Shown here piece by piece: positions 8,785 through 18,413 of a DNA stretch of 64,000 nucleotides. This stretch comes from Cloacibacterium normanense (GTDB lineage: Bacteria; Bacteroidota; Bacteroidia; Flavobacteriales; Weeksellaceae). The notes under the pieces are model-generated. The model was not told the DNA's origin. It searched no databases and saw only the letters and a list, made by a program, of their open reading frames with translations. Each line of letters begins with the position of its first letter. Within the stretch, counting starts at the first letter, position 1. The stretch lies in the NCBI RefSeq assembly GCF_002943105.1, contig NZ_PTPZ01000002.1:85491-149490 (forward strand), written 5' to 3'. The translations under genes were made by a program, and so were the position numbers.

Positions 8785-9522
8785 ATGTCAAATCACGGAT
8801 TTATCCATTCATACGAAACTTTCGGCACCAAAGACGGCCCAGGAATTAGATTTGTTTATTTTCTGCAAGGTTGTCATTTGCGTTGCATCTATTGTCATAA
8901 CGCTGATACTTGGAACAAAGGCGAAAAAACCAAAATGTCCGTAGATGAAGCCTTCCATGAAATCGAAAAAGTAAAAGGTTTTATAAAATCTGGTGGCGTT
9001 ACCGTTTCTGGTGGCGAACCTTTGATGCAAGCCAACTTTGTTCTGGAATTATTCAAAAAATGTAAAGAAAACGGAATTCACACTTGTGTAGATACCAATG
9101 GTTATTTGTTTAACGACGACATTAAAAACGTACTAGAAATTACAGATTTGGTGCTTCTGGACATTAAACACATAGACCCAGAAAAATATCTAAAATTAAC
9201 GGAAGTAGAACTAGAACCTACGCTTCAGTTTATGCAATATTTGTCTGAAATCAATAAACCAACTTGGCTAAGATACGTTTTGGTTCCTGATTATACAGAC
9301 GATGCCGAAGATTTAGAAAATTGGGCGAAATATGTTTCTCAGTTCAAAAATGTAGAACGGGTAGATATTTTACCATTTCACCAAATGGGCGCACACAAAT
9401 GGAAAGAAATTGGCAGAGCCTATCCTCTAGAAAATTGCAGACCAGCTGATATGGAAGACGTAAAAAAAGCAGTGGAGATTTTTAGGAAATATGATTTGCC
9501 TTTACCAGATAATCAAAAATAA
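8785..9522 (+). CDS. pflA: Pyruvate formate-lyase-activating enzyme (radical SAM)
   Basis: This 245-aa radical S-adenosylmethionine enzyme installs the glycyl radical on PflB. The [4Fe-4S] motif C30-x3-C34-x2-C37 (CHLRCIYC) is in the standard N-terminal place. SGGEP for SAM binding follows at about residue 76, and DTNGY and LLDIKH occur later, all typical of PflA. A TTG at 8779 would extend the frame by two residues but overlaps the -7 box, so the ATG at 8785 is preferred. It has a separate promoter from pflB despite the adjacent position, and a strong terminator follows. Confidence 0.95.
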   Translation: MSNHGFIHSYETFGTKDGPGIRFVYFLQGCHLRCIYCHNADTWNKGEKTKMSVDEAFHEIEKVKGFIKSGGVTVSGGEPLMQANFVLELFKKCKENGIHTCVDTNGYLFNDDIKNVLEITDLVLLDIKHIDPEKYLKLTEVELEPTLQFMQYLSEINKPTWLRYVLVPDYTDDAEDLENWAKYVSQFKNVERVDILPFHQMGAHKWKEIGRAYPLENCRPADMEDVKKAVEIFRKYDLPLPDNQK

Positions 9523-9549
9523 AAGTCGAGAGAATCTCTCGACTTTTTT
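9521..9549. terminator. Hairpin terminator between pflA and prfA
   Basis: The stem AAAAGTCGAGAG/CTCTCGACTTTT (9521-9532 with 9536-9547) has a 3-base loop. A and T runs on the two sides make it usable by both converging genes. Confidence 0.88.
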
Positions 9550-9581
9550 GTTATTTATTCTATAAATTAGGTTTATAAAGG

Positions 9582-10664
9582 TTAAATTTCCTCTTGACCT
9601 TTCATTTTCTCTGCATTTTCAGCCATAATCACAGCATCCATCATTTCTTGGATATCGCCATTCATATAAGCATCTAGATTGTAGATAGATTTATTAATTC
9701 TGTGGTCAGTAACTCTACCTTGAGGATAATTGTAGGTTTTAATTTTTGCAGAACGGTCACCCGTAGAAACCATTGTCTTACGTTGTGCCGCAATATCGCC
9801 AACAACTTCCTGTAATTTAATATCATACAATTTTGCACGAAGCATTTCCATCGCTAACTCTCTGTTAGCCAACTGAGAACGCGCTTGCTGACAAACCACT
9901 ACAATTCCTGAAGGTTTGTGTGTTAACTGCACTTTTGTTTCTACTTTGTTTACGTTTTGTCCACCAGCTCCACCAGAACGTGAGGTTTGCATCTCGATAT
10001 CTGCAGGATTTATTTCCGCATCTACTTCTTCCGCTTCTGGTAAAACTGCAATCGTAATCGCCGAAGTGTGTACTCTACCTTGAGATTCTGTCTCTGGAAC
10101 TCTCTGAACACGGTGAACTCCAGATTCAAATTTCATAATTCCGTAAACGCCTTCTCCTTCTACTTTCATCACCAGTTCTTTGTAACCTTTAGATGCTTCA
10201 GAAGAATCGGTAACTTCGTGTCTCCAACCTTTGGTTTTGAAATACATGGTGTACATTCTGTACATATCTTCCACGAAAATCGCAGCTTCGTCACCACCAG
10301 TTCCAGCACGCATTTCTAGGATAATGTTTTTATCATCTGCAGGATCTTTCGGAATTAAAAGAACTTTTAATTCTTCTTCCAAACCTGGAATTTTTTCTAA
10401 GGCTTCGTTTTTTTCGATTTTTGCTAATTCTACAAAATCTTTATCAGAACCATCTGCAATGATTTCGTCTGATTCTTCAATCGTGTTAAGCGCTTGCATA
10501 TACTCATCAAAAACTTTCACGATTTTTCCTAAATCGCTGTATTCTTTGTTGAGTTGACCATATCTTTTTTGGTCAGTAATCACATCTGGTTGTATAATTA
10601 AATCAGCAACCTCGTTATAACGTTGCTTAATTGCTTGAAGTTTTGGAATTAAACTTTTTGACAT
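9582..10664 (-). CDS. prfA: Peptide chain release factor 1
   Basis: This 360-aa protein recognises UAA and UAG stop codons and triggers peptide release. The catalytic GGQ is G234-G235-Q236 in the SGGAGGQN context. The codon-reading tripeptide is P190-E191-T192, in place of the common PAT of RF1. It is distinct from the SPF of RF2. Length matches the family. The start is supported by a TATCTTTG box 21 bases upstream (10685-10692). The upstream intergenic region is rich in short dispersed repeats. Confidence 0.97.
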   Translation of the reverse strand: MSKSLIPKLQAIKQRYNEVADLIIQPDVITDQKRYGQLNKEYSDLGKIVKVFDEYMQALNTIEESDEIIADGSDKDFVELAKIEKNEALEKIPGLEEELKVLLIPKDPADDKNIILEMRAGTGGDEAAIFVEDMYRMYTMYFKTKGWRHEVTDSSEASKGYKELVMKVEGEGVYGIMKFESGVHRVQRVPETESQGRVHTSAITIAVLPEAEEVDAEINPADIEMQTSRSGGAGGQNVNKVETKVQLTHKPSGIVVVCQQARSQLANRELAMEMLRAKLYDIKLQEVVGDIAAQRKTMVSTGDRSAKIKTYNYPQGRVTDHRINKSIYNLDAYMNGDIQEMMDAVIMAENAEKMKGQEEI

Positions 10665-10684
10665 AGTCTAAAATTATTTGGGTG

Positions 10685-10692
10685 CAAAGATA
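10685..10692 (-). promoter_or_regulatory. -7 box (TATCTTTG) of prfA
   Basis: The minus strand reads TATCTTTG, a perfect -7 consensus, 20 bases upstream of the prfA ATG. Confidence 0.55.
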
Positions 10693-10700
10693 AGGAATTT

Positions 10701-10732
10701 AAAGAGCCAAGACAAAAGTAAAAAGAATCAAG
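10701..10732. repeat. Dispersed intergenic repeat, copy A
   Basis: AAAGAGCCAAG, an 8-base interruption, then AAAAAGAATCAAG. The two outer blocks recur nearly contiguously at 23395-23419, where they encode the tail of tcdA. Confidence 0.5.
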
Positions 10733-11043
10733 TGGAAGAACCTGTAATAAAATGAAAAACATATTAAGAAAATGGAAGCTGAAAGTCTGATAATTCTTCG
10801 ATTTTAATTGTTCTAAAGAATAACTGAAAGTGAAAATTAGAACCGATTGATTTCTTCGAACCACTTCGTTTGGTTTGCAGCTAAAATCCTTTTTTGTCAC
10901 ATTGAGCGGAGTCGAAATGTGAACAAAAAAGATTGCAGCGGAAATCGGGACTGAAGTTTCAAAAAAATTCAAATTTTCCTGCTCTTAAAGAAACACCCCG
11001 TCAAATCAAAGATTTGACGCCCCTCTAAAAGAAGGGAATAAAA
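10733..11043. other. Repeat-rich intergenic region upstream of prfA
   Basis: No credible gene was found here. The minus-strand frame over 10649-10972 overlaps the prfA start and promoter and lacks protein-like composition. The region contains a short dispersed repeat (10895-10922) and a perfect hairpin with the 9-bp arms CGTCAAATC/GATTTGACG (10999-11007 with 11011-11019). The hairpin is followed by the imperfect mirror of CCCTCT and AGAAGGG. It looks like an accumulation of small repeats. Confidence 0.55.
10895..10922. repeat. Short dispersed palindrome-like repeat (GAGCGGAGTCGAA type)
   Basis: TGTCACATTGAGCGGAGTCG... and its complement carry the word TTCGACTCCGCTCA. A closely related word is inserted in frame within rnpA at 23567-23590. 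Confidence 0.5.
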
Positions 11044-11073
11044 AAAATCTGCTCAGAAAACTGAACAGATTTT
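11044..11073 (-). terminator. Hairpin terminator after the 90-aa membrane gene
   Basis: AAAATCTG-c-TCAG, loop AAAA, CTGA-a-CAGATTTT, followed on the minus strand by a T run. It lies about 70 bases after the stop at 11141. Confidence 0.7.
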
Positions 11074-11140
11074 AAATATATTTTGTTTTGCTTTGATATT
11101 ACTTTTCTCAAATTCAGGGAGAAAAGCAATGTCACCTCAA

Positions 11141-11413
11141 TTAATGATGACCAGCGTGTAAATAAGGCCCGTCTCCTTTTGGTTGGTTGTAGATAACTTC
11201 TACACCTTCTTGCTCTAGAAGCGTTTTTCTTCTGATGTCTTCTGGGTTAAATTTCTTAGTTTTTCCGAAATATTCAGCTAAACCTTCAGTTAACCACATT
11301 GGAATCACTACTCCAAAGAACATGAAAATACACCAAAATCCTATGAGGAACATTACGATAAAATAAACGGTCCAAAGGAACTGATAAACTGGCCAAAATC
11401 CTGCTAAAAACAT
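11141..11413 (-). CDS. Small membrane protein, unassigned
   Basis: This 90-aa protein has two adjacent hydrophobic helices (about residues 1-20 and 20-45, rich in Trp, Phe and Tyr). A soluble tail follows with KFNPEDIRRKTLLEQEGVEVIYNQP and ends in HAGHH. I do not recognise the family. The ORF can start at a TTG at 11434, but that codon lies within a TATTTTTG box (11432-11439), so the ATG at 11413 is the better start. It follows fumarase on the same strand but has its own promoter. A link to the TCA cycle or respiratory chain is unproved. Confidence 0.65.
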   Translation of the reverse strand: MFLAGFWPVYQFLWTVYFIVMFLIGFWCIFMFFGVVIPMWLTEGLAEYFGKTKKFNPEDIRRKTLLEQEGVEVIYNQPKGDGPYLHAGHH

Positions 11414-11431
11414 AATTTCTATTATTTTAGG

Positions 11432-11439
11432 CAAAAATA
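11432..11439 (-). promoter_or_regulatory. -7 box (TATTTTTG) of the 90-aa membrane gene
   Basis: The minus-strand TATTTTTG lies 18 bases upstream of the ATG at 11413. Confidence 0.45.
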
Positions 11440-11524
11440 TAACATTTTTTTAATCGACAAAAGTTTTTTTATTGAATTTTGTCGCATACTGTTAAATCTC
11501 CACCGAATATTTACATTTTCTTCA

Positions 11525-13132
11525 TTAATGAGCCAAAGCTGCAAAGAAATCATTACCCTTATCATCTGTAATGATAAACGCAGGGAAATCTTTCACTTCA
11601 ATTTTTCTTACCGCTTCCATTCCTAATTCTGGGAAATCTACTACTTCCACAGAAAGAATATTTTCTTTCGCTAAAATTGCAGCAGGACCACCAATAGAAC
11701 CTAAATAGAAACCGCCGTATTTAGCACAAGCATTGGTTACATCTTTGCTTCTGTTGCCTTTAGCGAGCATAATCATGCTTCCACCATTTTTCTGGAATTC
11801 GTCTACATAAACATCCATTCTTCCCGCAGTTGTAGGCCCGAAACTTCCACTTGGCATTCCTTCTGGAGTTTTAGCAGGACCTGCGTAATAAATTGGGTGA
11901 TTTTTAAAATATTCTGGCATTGGTTTTCCAGCATCTAATAATTCTTTGATTTTTGCGTGAGCAATATCTCTTGCAACAATCAGAGTTCCGTTCAGTTTTA
12001 AACGAGTTTTGATTGGATATTTAGACAATTCCGCCAAAATTTCTGGCATTGGCTTGTTCAAATCTATTTCCACAGCTGGTTCTAAATGAGGAGCTGTTTC
12101 TGGTAAATATTGCGCTGGATTGGTTTCTAATTGTTCTAAGAAAATTCCGTCTTTGGTAATTTTACCTTTGATATTTCTGTCTGCAGAACAAGAAACACCC
12201 ATTCCAACTGGGCAAGAAGCGGCGTGTCTTGGTAATCTGATTACTCTAACATCGTGGGTTAAGTATTTTCCTCCAAATTGCGCTCCAATTGCAGATTCCT
12301 GACAAATTTCTTGCACTCTTTTTTCCCATTCTAAATCTCTGAACGCTTGACCAGCCATATTTCCTTCTGTAGGAAGGTTGTCATAATATTTCGCAGAAGC
12401 TTTTTTCACCGCTGCTAAATTGGCTTCGGCAGAAGTTCCACCAATAACCAAAGCTAAGTGATAAGGTGGACAAGCTGCTGTTCCTAAATCCATAATTTTT
12501 TCGCGGATAAATTCTTCTAAAGATTTATCGTTCAAAAGAGATTTTGTTTTTTGATACAAGAAAGTTTTATTCGCAGAACCTCCTCCTTTTGTTAAGAATA
12601 AAAATTCGTAATAATTTCCTTTTTTCGCATAAATATCAATTTGTGCAGGAAGATTAGAACCTGAATTTTTCTCTTCGAACATGCTTAAAGGAACAATCTG
12701 AGAATATCTTAAGTTTCTATTTTTATAGGTATTAAAAATTCCTCGGCTTAAAAATTCTCCGTCATCAACTCCAGTGTAAACATTTTCTCCTTTTTTTGCT
12801 ACCACAATTGCAGTTCCTGTATCTTGGCAAGAAGGCAATGCTCCTTCCACGGCAACCGCTGCATTTTGTAATAAATTATACGCCACAAATCTATCATTAT
12901 CAGTAGCTTCTGGATCATCTATAATTCTGCGTAAACTTGCCAAATGCTCAGAACGAAGCATAAAAGAAACATCTTCCATTGCTTTTTCTGCCAAAAGTTC
13001 TAAACCTTTTGGGTCAACGGTTAAGATTTCTCTATCACCTAATTGTTCTACTTTTACGTAATCTGAAGTGAGTTTTTTATAAACAGTGTCATCCTTTAGA
13101 ATTGGATACGGATCTTGGTAAATAAAGTCCAT
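11525..13132 (-). CDS. fumA: Class I (iron-sulfur) fumarate hydratase
   Basis: This 535-aa single-chain fumarase interconverts fumarate and malate in the TCA cycle and in its reductive branch. The N-terminal alpha domain holds cluster cysteines in [18 protein letters not shown] and [10 protein letters not shown]. The C-terminal beta domain includes [13 protein letters not shown] and GPTTAGRMD. The [4Fe-4S] cluster makes the enzyme oxygen-labile, as expected in an organism that also uses PFL. Length fits the FumA/FumB type. It is monocistronic, and no clear -7 box was found in the 200-base leader. Confidence 0.93.
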   Translation of the reverse strand: MDFIYQDPYPILKDDTVYKKLTSDYVKVEQLGDREILTVDPKGLELLAEKAMEDVSFMLRSEHLASLRRIIDDPEATDNDRFVAYNLLQNAAVAVEGALPSCQDTGTAIVVAKKGENVYTGVDDGEFLSRGIFNTYKNRNLRYSQIVPLSMFEEKNSGSNLPAQIDIYAKKGNYYEFLFLTKGGGSANKTFLYQKTKSLLNDKSLEEFIREKIMDLGTAACPPYHLALVIGGTSAEANLAAVKKASAKYYDNLPTEGNMAGQAFRDLEWEKRVQEICQESAIGAQFGGKYLTHDVRVIRLPRHAASCPVGMGVSCSADRNIKGKITKDGIFLEQLETNPAQYLPETAPHLEPAVEIDLNKPMPEILAELSKYPIKTRLKLNGTLIVARDIAHAKIKELLDAGKPMPEYFKNHPIYYAGPAKTPEGMPSGSFGPTTAGRMDVYVDEFQKNGGSMIMLAKGNRSKDVTNACAKYGGFYLGSIGGPAAILAKENILSVEVVDFPELGMEAVRKIEVKDFPAFIITDDKGNDFFAALAH

Positions 13133-13138
13133 TTTATA

Positions 13139-13170
13139 TTTGATTTACGATTTTTGATTTACGATTTTTG
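13139..13170. repeat. Tandem repeat of GATTTACGATTTTT
   Basis: Two head-to-tail copies of about 14 bases lie just upstream of the fumarase start. Similar TTTACGATTTTACGAT words occur at 53810-53830 and 56945-56965, suggesting drifting low-complexity spacer DNA. Confidence 0.5.
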
Positions 13171-13260
13171 AAGCTAAAAACCTTCTCTTTCATCTTCAAA
13201 ATTGAAGTGTAAATTTACGAAATAAATCAAATAAAGGAAAGATAATATTGCGAGTATTAA

Positions 13261-13313
13261 AACAAAAAACCCTTTCTGCGTTCTATGCAAAAGCAAAAAA
13301 CGCAGAAAGGGTT
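13261..13313 (-). terminator. Hairpin terminator after the ABC transporter genes
   Basis: A 15-bp perfect stem (13268-13282 with 13299-13313, core CCCTTTCTGCG) is followed on the minus strand by T6-G-T4. It is a strong terminator for the DUF5687/ABC unit. Confidence 0.88.
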
Positions 13314-13334
13314 GGTTCTTAAAAAAAAGCTAGT

Positions 13335-14042
13335 CTATAAACTTACTTGACTGGCAAAATATTCTTCTAATTCTTTCAAGGTCTCAGAATTGGTAGAAAT
13401 ATCTTTTACCACGACTCCTTTATTGATGGCTACAATTCGATTGCAAACTTCTGTAGTGTGCGCCAAATCATGGCTAGAAATCAAGAAGGTAACTTCTGCA
13501 TTTTGAGAAAGCACTTTAATCAAATTTTTTAGTTTAATCTGTGTAGAAGGATCCAAATTAGCGAAAGGTTCATCTAAAACAATGATTTCTGGATTGCCAA
13601 TTAAAGCGCCTACAATTCCTACTTTTTTCTGATTTCCTTTCGATAAATCTCTGATGTATTTTCTAGCGTTGAGAATTTCGCCATTGAATAAATCTTCGAA
13701 TTGTTTTAGAAATTCATCTACAGAAGCTTTGTTTTGTCCGCGCAACTCACCTAAAAAGTAAAAATATTCTTCTGGAGTAAGATAACCAATTAAGAAACTG
13801 TCATCTATAAATGCAGAAACTTTATTTTTCCAATTTTCTGACTTATTTACTTGAATTCCATCAATTTGAATGCTTCCTGAACTAGGTTCAATTAAATCTA
13901 AAAGCAAGCTAAAGAGCGTGGTTTTTCCTGCTCCGTTATTTCCTACCAAACCGAAAGTTTCGCCTTTGGGAATAGTAAGTTCTTGTATGTTAAGCACTTT
14001 TGCGGTTCCGTAAATTTTAGAAATATTTTGAATGTTTATCAT
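13335..14042 (-). CDS. ABC transporter ATP-binding protein
   Basis: This 235-aa ATPase subunit is of the ABC-2 export type. Walker A is GNNGAGKTT. The signature motif is a variant, LSKGNQKK in place of LSGGQ. Walker B is IIVLDEPFANLD, and the switch His is in ISSHD. It lies 181 bases downstream of a DUF5687 permease on the same strand and is almost certainly its motor. The substrate is unknown. The gap between the two contains low-complexity AATTGGTA repeats. Such pairs are common in Flavobacteriia. Confidence 0.9.
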   Translation of the reverse strand: MINIQNISKIYGTAKVLNIQELTIPKGETFGLVGNNGAGKTTLFSLLLDLIEPSSGSIQIDGIQVNKSENWKNKVSAFIDDSFLIGYLTPEEYFYFLGELRGQNKASVDEFLKQFEDLFNGEILNARKYIRDLSKGNQKKVGIVGALIGNPEIIVLDEPFANLDPSTQIKLKNLIKVLSQNAEVTFLISSHDLAHTTEVCNRIVAINKGVVVKDISTNSETLKELEEYFASQVSL

Positions 14043-14044
14043 GA

Positions 14045-14090
14045 TAGTAATTGGTATTTAGTAATTGGTAGTTGGTAATTGGTATATTTA
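14045..14090. repeat. Low-complexity AATTGGTA direct repeats
   Basis: Three to four imperfect copies of AGTAATTGGTA lie in the spacer between the ABC ATPase and its permease. The 61-codon frame over 14039-14224 is composed of this material and of basic low-complexity sequence and is not called a gene. Confidence 0.5.
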
Positions 14091-14223
14091 TTTTGGTTGT
14101 GATTTTGCGTGAGGGCGAAACTGGAAATCCTTTTTTGTAAAAAAAGATTGGAAGTGTAGACCGACTTTTTCGCATTGGCTCTGTAAGAAAGCTTGGAAAA
14201 AAGGCACGCCCAAATTCTAATCA

Positions 14224-15684
14224 TTATTTTTTAAAAGCCGCGATGGTAGAATATTTTTCGGTTCTGTAGATTTTTACAATAAGGTTGAAAATTTTATCTC
14301 GAAGTAAAAACCCTATCAATCCTAGAATTCCTAAACTCATAACCGCTGGAGTCATTCCGAAGAAATATTTCATCGCTCCGAAAACAGCCATTGGCAAAAC
14401 CATTTGTGGCAACAAAAGAACAAGAATTTTAATGTTGAAATTGTTTTGTCCGCTGGTGAAACCTTTCGAAGCAGAGTTTAAATCAATCGGTTTTTTATTG
14501 TAAGCTCCCGCCAATAAAGTGAGGTAAGAGTTTACTCCTAAATTATATAAACCTGCCGCAAAAATGGTAAAATAAAACTCCCAACTGATGAATGCATAAC
14601 CGACTGCTAAAATCATAGAAACCGAAATGGCAATTACAAAAAGCGCCCATTTTGCTTTGAGAAAATCTTTGTAAGGAACATTTTGCGTCATCATCAGTGG
14701 ATAATAAGAACTGTCCCAGGCTGGAACTCTTTGTCCGAACATAAAATTAAAACCGCCTGTTACAAAAATTCCTAGAAAAACTTGCATGAAACTGGTATTG
14801 TAACCTTTACTAAAGAAAAGTAACCCGTAAAAAAGGAATAAAACTCCTCCAATTAAAGCACTTCTCGCAGCTTTACTTCTTTTAATCAATCGAATATCAT
14901 TGTTAATAAAAGTTCCTAATGTCCCGTATTTATTGAGGAAAGCAATGTTTTCGGTTTTTCCTGCCGCTTTTTTCATTTCTAAACCTCTGTCTAGATACAA
15001 ATTCTTTTTGATGAAAGAGAAAGTATAAATCGCCAAAACCAGCAATACAACAATCGGAATAATAAAGAAGCCAATATTTTGATACAATCCGTAGAAAATA
15101 CGCTCAGAAATCGCCAAAACATCTATGATTTCAAAGTAGTGCAATCCACCAATAATTGCCATTAATCCGAAAAGGCTGTACATCAACTTATCACTTTTAT
15201 TGATAATGGTGTTGACAAACGTATTGATAAAAACCATGGAAATACACGCTGCGAAATAAAGCAAAACGGTTACTGCATTTAGATTTCCTTTAAAAATTAA
15301 AAGCGCTGCAAATGGTATCACAAAAAGTAAAAACGCCCAACTGAAAAACGAAACTAAAATTTTCACCAAAGTGTAACCTGCCACTTGATTTTTAGAAATT
15401 TTCAAAGTAAGGAATGGCTTGATGTTTTCCGCAGGCAGTTGCTGCATAAAATACTTCAACAGCAAATCGATGGCAATGTACACTAAGAAAATTCTGCTGA
15501 AAAGTTGAATCGGTTCATAAGCTACTTTTTTCGCTCCGAAATACACACCAATAGCTCCGCCTACAAAAATAAGCGCCAAATATGCGTACATAAACAGCAT
15601 TCCTATTTTCATTAAGATTCCCGCAGCAAATTGCGGACTTCTCACAAAACTTTTGAGTTCAAGTTGTAGAAATTTTAGAAACAT
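14224..15684 (-). CDS. DUF5687 family ABC-2-type permease
   Basis: This 486-aa integral membrane protein has about 10-12 hydrophobic segments distributed along its whole length. The N-terminus MFLKFLQLELKSFVRSP and the GQRVPAWDSSYYPLMMTQ region fit the DUF5687 family of exporter permeases. It is paired with the ATPase downstream. The transported substrate cannot be inferred. It shares orientation with recN upstream, 49 bases away, but no evidence ties it to DNA repair. Confidence 0.82.
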   Translation of the reverse strand: MFLKFLQLELKSFVRSPQFAAGILMKIGMLFMYAYLALIFVGGAIGVYFGAKKVAYEPIQLFSRIFLVYIAIDLLLKYFMQQLPAENIKPFLTLKISKNQVAGYTLVKILVSFFSWAFLLFVIPFAALLIFKGNLNAVTVLLYFAACISMVFINTFVNTIINKSDKLMYSLFGLMAIIGGLHYFEIIDVLAISERIFYGLYQNIGFFIIPIVVLLVLAIYTFSFIKKNLYLDRGLEMKKAAGKTENIAFLNKYGTLGTFINNDIRLIKRSKAARSALIGGVLFLFYGLLFFSKGYNTSFMQVFLGIFVTGGFNFMFGQRVPAWDSSYYPLMMTQNVPYKDFLKAKWALFVIAISVSMILAVGYAFISWEFYFTIFAAGLYNLGVNSYLTLLAGAYNKKPIDLNSASKGFTSGQNNFNIKILVLLLPQMVLPMAVFGAMKYFFGMTPAVMSLGILGLIGFLLRDKIFNLIVKIYRTEKYSTIAAFKK

Positions 15685-15733
15685 AATCGTTTTTCAATCA
15701 TTAGTTTCTAAAACTATATTTTCGTTACAAAAT

Positions 15734-17383
15734 TTATTGCATGAGTTCTTTTGCCTGAAGAATAGCGGCATCTGTAATCTTGCTTCCAGAAAGCAATTGC
15801 GCAATTTCTGTAAGTTTTTCTTCTTGATTAAGTGGGAAAATTCTGGTTTGGGTTTTTCCTTCAATATCAGATTTTTGCACTTTATAATTGTCATTTCCTT
15901 TCGCTGCAACTTGTGCAAGGTGAGTAATGACTATCAACTGCATATTTTCTGCCATTTCTTGCATTACATTGCCCATTTCATCGGCAATTCTACCAGAAAC
16001 ACCTGTGTCTATTTCGTCTAAAATAAGCGTAGGAAGTTCTGCATTTTCTGCCATGAGTTTTTTAATCGAAAGCATCACTCTGCTTCTTTCACCACCAGAA
16101 ATAGCATTTTGAATCGGTTTCAAGGCAAATCCGGCATTCGCTTGGAATAGCAATTGAATTTTCTCCGTTCCGAATTTACCGAATTCTTTCGTTGAAGAGA
16201 GTTCCACTTCTACTTTAGCTTTCTCTAATCCTAATTGATGTAAAAGTAATTCTACTTTTTCTACAAAAACTGGAGCCGTTTGTTTTCTATTTTTAGATAA
16301 AATTTCAGCTTTTTTAAGCAAAGACTGAGAAGCTTCAGCAATTTCTTTTTCTAACTGAGCAATTTTATGTTCTATATCTTCAAAAGAATTCTTTTCTAAA
16401 GAAAGTTCTTCTTTGATTTTCAACAAATCATCTATATCTGAAACCTTGTGCTTTAGAAAAAGTGCATTGATTTTATCATTTTGCTCTTGTAAAACCAATA
16501 AATCTTCAGGATTTGCATCTAGTTTTTCGGCTTCATTTTGCAACTGAAAGAGAATATCTTTGAACTCTACATAGTTTTCTTCTAATCTTGCATTGAGCTC
16601 AGAAAACTGCAAAGACAAGTCTGCAACTCTGCTCAATTTGTTTTTTACATCATAGAAACCATCGAACAAACCTACTTCTTCTTGGTCTGTTCTGGCAAAA
16701 ATTTGAGCGAGCAATTCAGAAATCGCACCTTTATTTTCGGCTAAAGAAATCTGGCTCTGTAGCAATTCATAATTCACCGTTTCTAATTGCGCTGCTTCTA
16801 ATTCTTCCAACAAAAACAACTTGTAATCGCTCTCTTTATTTCCTTCGGAAAGTGTATTTTTCAGTTTCTCTAGTTCTCTTTGCTTTCTTTGAAATTCAAA
16901 ATAATCACTTTGATAAGATTCAATCAAATTTTTATTTTCAGAAAGCCCATCGATAATTTTAAACTGATATTCTTCGCTGAACAATTGAGAAGTTTCAAAC
17001 TGAGAATGAATATCAATCAATCTCTCAGAAAGTTCTTTCAAAACATCTAAAGTTACTGGAACATCATTCACAAAAGCTCTAGATTTCCCAGAAGGTAAAA
17101 TTTCTCTTCTGATAATGGTATCTTCTTCGAAATCTAAATCATTTTCCTCAAAGAAAATTTTCAAAGATTCAGAAATTTTAAATTCCGCTTCAACTACACT
17201 TTTCGTTGAGAAGTCAGAAATGCTTTTAGAATCTGCTCTCTCTCCTAAAATAAGTCTCAAAGCACCCAAAATAATAGATTTACCAGCGCCAGTTTCGCCG
17301 GTAATCACTTGTAAACCTTTCTTAAAATTGATTTCAAGTTGGTCTATCAATGCAAAATTTTGGATATAAATTCTTGATAACAT
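15734..17383 (-). CDS. recN: DNA repair protein RecN
   Basis: This 549-aa SMC-like ATPase acts early in double-strand-break repair. The N-terminal Walker A is TGETGAGKS. A long coiled-coil middle of Glu/Lys/Leu-rich heptads spans about residues 150-380. The C-terminal lobe has the signature ISGGERSRVML and Walker B LPTLILDEIDTGVSG. Length matches the family. It ends the bamD-rpoZ-coaBC-porD-recN row conserved in this phylum. Confidence 0.96.
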   Translation of the reverse strand: MLSRIYIQNFALIDQLEINFKKGLQVITGETGAGKSIILGALRLILGERADSKSISDFSTKSVVEAEFKISESLKIFFEENDLDFEEDTIIRREILPSGKSRAFVNDVPVTLDVLKELSERLIDIHSQFETSQLFSEEYQFKIIDGLSENKNLIESYQSDYFEFQRKQRELEKLKNTLSEGNKESDYKLFLLEELEAAQLETVNYELLQSQISLAENKGAISELLAQIFARTDQEEVGLFDGFYDVKNKLSRVADLSLQFSELNARLEENYVEFKDILFQLQNEAEKLDANPEDLLVLQEQNDKINALFLKHKVSDIDDLLKIKEELSLEKNSFEDIEHKIAQLEKEIAEASQSLLKKAEILSKNRKQTAPVFVEKVELLLHQLGLEKAKVEVELSSTKEFGKFGTEKIQLLFQANAGFALKPIQNAISGGERSRVMLSIKKLMAENAELPTLILDEIDTGVSGRIADEMGNVMQEMAENMQLIVITHLAQVAAKGNDNYKVQKSDIEGKTQTRIFPLNQEEKLTEIAQLLSGSKITDAAILQAKELMQ

Positions 17384-17483
17384 TATTTAAAGAATACTTA
17401 TTTTGAGTTGCGTTTTCCAGCCTGTAAAAATAGTGTAAATTTCAGAAAATTCAAACCACAAAAGCGTAGCTCTAAGATTCATT

Positions 17484-18386
17484 TTACTTCCATTTATTCC
17501 ACTTCGTGTCGATATCTTTTGGAGAGAATAAACTCATCAAATTTTTTAGCTGATTCATGTCTACACCTCCATTATTATTGGAATCGAAAATGTTATAAAT
17601 TTCGTCTTTTTTGCTTTCTACAAAGAGATTAAAAGGATAATTCATCTGGAAATTGCTTTCGTAGAATTTAAGTCTCAAAATCTCATTTGCAATGGTTTGT
17701 TTCGTAGAAAATTGGTCTTGTTTTCCTAAATTATCTAAGCCCATTCTGTGATAATTATAGTAGAAATTTCTAAGCGTAGAATTTTGTTCAGACAAAATCG
17801 TAGAAATCAGCGCTCCTCTATTTCTTGGACTTTCTAATTGAGACCAACCCATATAGTTCTGATTTTGAGAATTTTGAGTAATCTGCATCGCTTTATCAAA
17901 CCATGGAGTTCCGCCTTTCATTTGATACGTATCTGCATCGTAACCTAAAATAAGGTAGACATAAAAACTCATCACGTCAATCAAATTTTTCCCCGAAAAT
18001 TGTCTTTCGTTAAAAACCATATTCTGATTTTCTAAATATTCAAAAGAAAAATTGGTGTCATTAACATTAAGAATCGGCGTTTCATATTGCGTTCCATAAA
18101 CAGGACGCACCGACTGAACCACCAAAGTTCCTTTATAATTATTCCCACTTTTTTCGGCAAGAATGATTGAAAAATTACATTTTATTTTTTCGTAGTTCTG
18201 AAATTTTTTGCCAGTCCAACTGGTTTTATTAATGAAGTCTTTCAGACTTTTCTCCATTGTTCTGAATAGTTGCACGTTACTTCCGCCAATTTGTTGGTAA
18301 TTAATCTGAACTTGAGCATTCAGCTCTTGCGCAAAACTAAATTGAGAAAGCAGTAAAAGTGCAAATATGTAAAGTAGTTTTTTCAT
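17484..18386 (-). CDS. porD: PorD, type IX secretion system-associated protein (DUF4835)
   Basis: This 300-aa periplasmic protein has a signal peptide (cleavage after LSQFSFAQ). The family was identified as a component required for type IX secretion and gliding in Bacteroidota. Features that fit include the early LNAQVQINYQQIGGSN segment and YLILGYDADTY, followed by GWSQLESPRNRGALI. It lies 28 bases downstream of coaBC and upstream of recN, the usual gene order. Its presence implies that a T9SS core is encoded elsewhere. Confidence 0.92.
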   Translation of the reverse strand: MKKLLYIFALLLLSQFSFAQELNAQVQINYQQIGGSNVQLFRTMEKSLKDFINKTSWTGKKFQNYEKIKCNFSIILAEKSGNNYKGTLVVQSVRPVYGTQYETPILNVNDTNFSFEYLENQNMVFNERQFSGKNLIDVMSFYVYLILGYDADTYQMKGGTPWFDKAMQITQNSQNQNYMGWSQLESPRNRGALISTILSEQNSTLRNFYYNYHRMGLDNLGKQDQFSTKQTIANEILRLKFYESNFQMNYPFNLFVESKKDEIYNIFDSNNNGGVDMNQLKNLMSLFSPKDIDTKWNKWK

Positions 18387-18413
18387 TGAATTCTAAACGA
18401 ATTTTTAAAAAAT

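Noticed and set aside
10649..10972. 107-codon minus-strand frame upstream of prfA
   Set aside because: Overlaps the prfA start and its promoter and consists partly of dispersed repeats.
14201..14218. AGGCACG word considered as a second sigma-54 promoter
   Set aside because: The -12 half is absent and the orientation does not lead to a gene start.
14039..14224. 61-codon frame between the ABC ATPase and DUF5687 permease
   Set aside because: Made of low-complexity AATTGGTA repeats and basic filler; not protein-like.
15653..16021. 122-codon plus-strand frame opposite recN
   Set aside because: Antisense shadow of a conserved gene.
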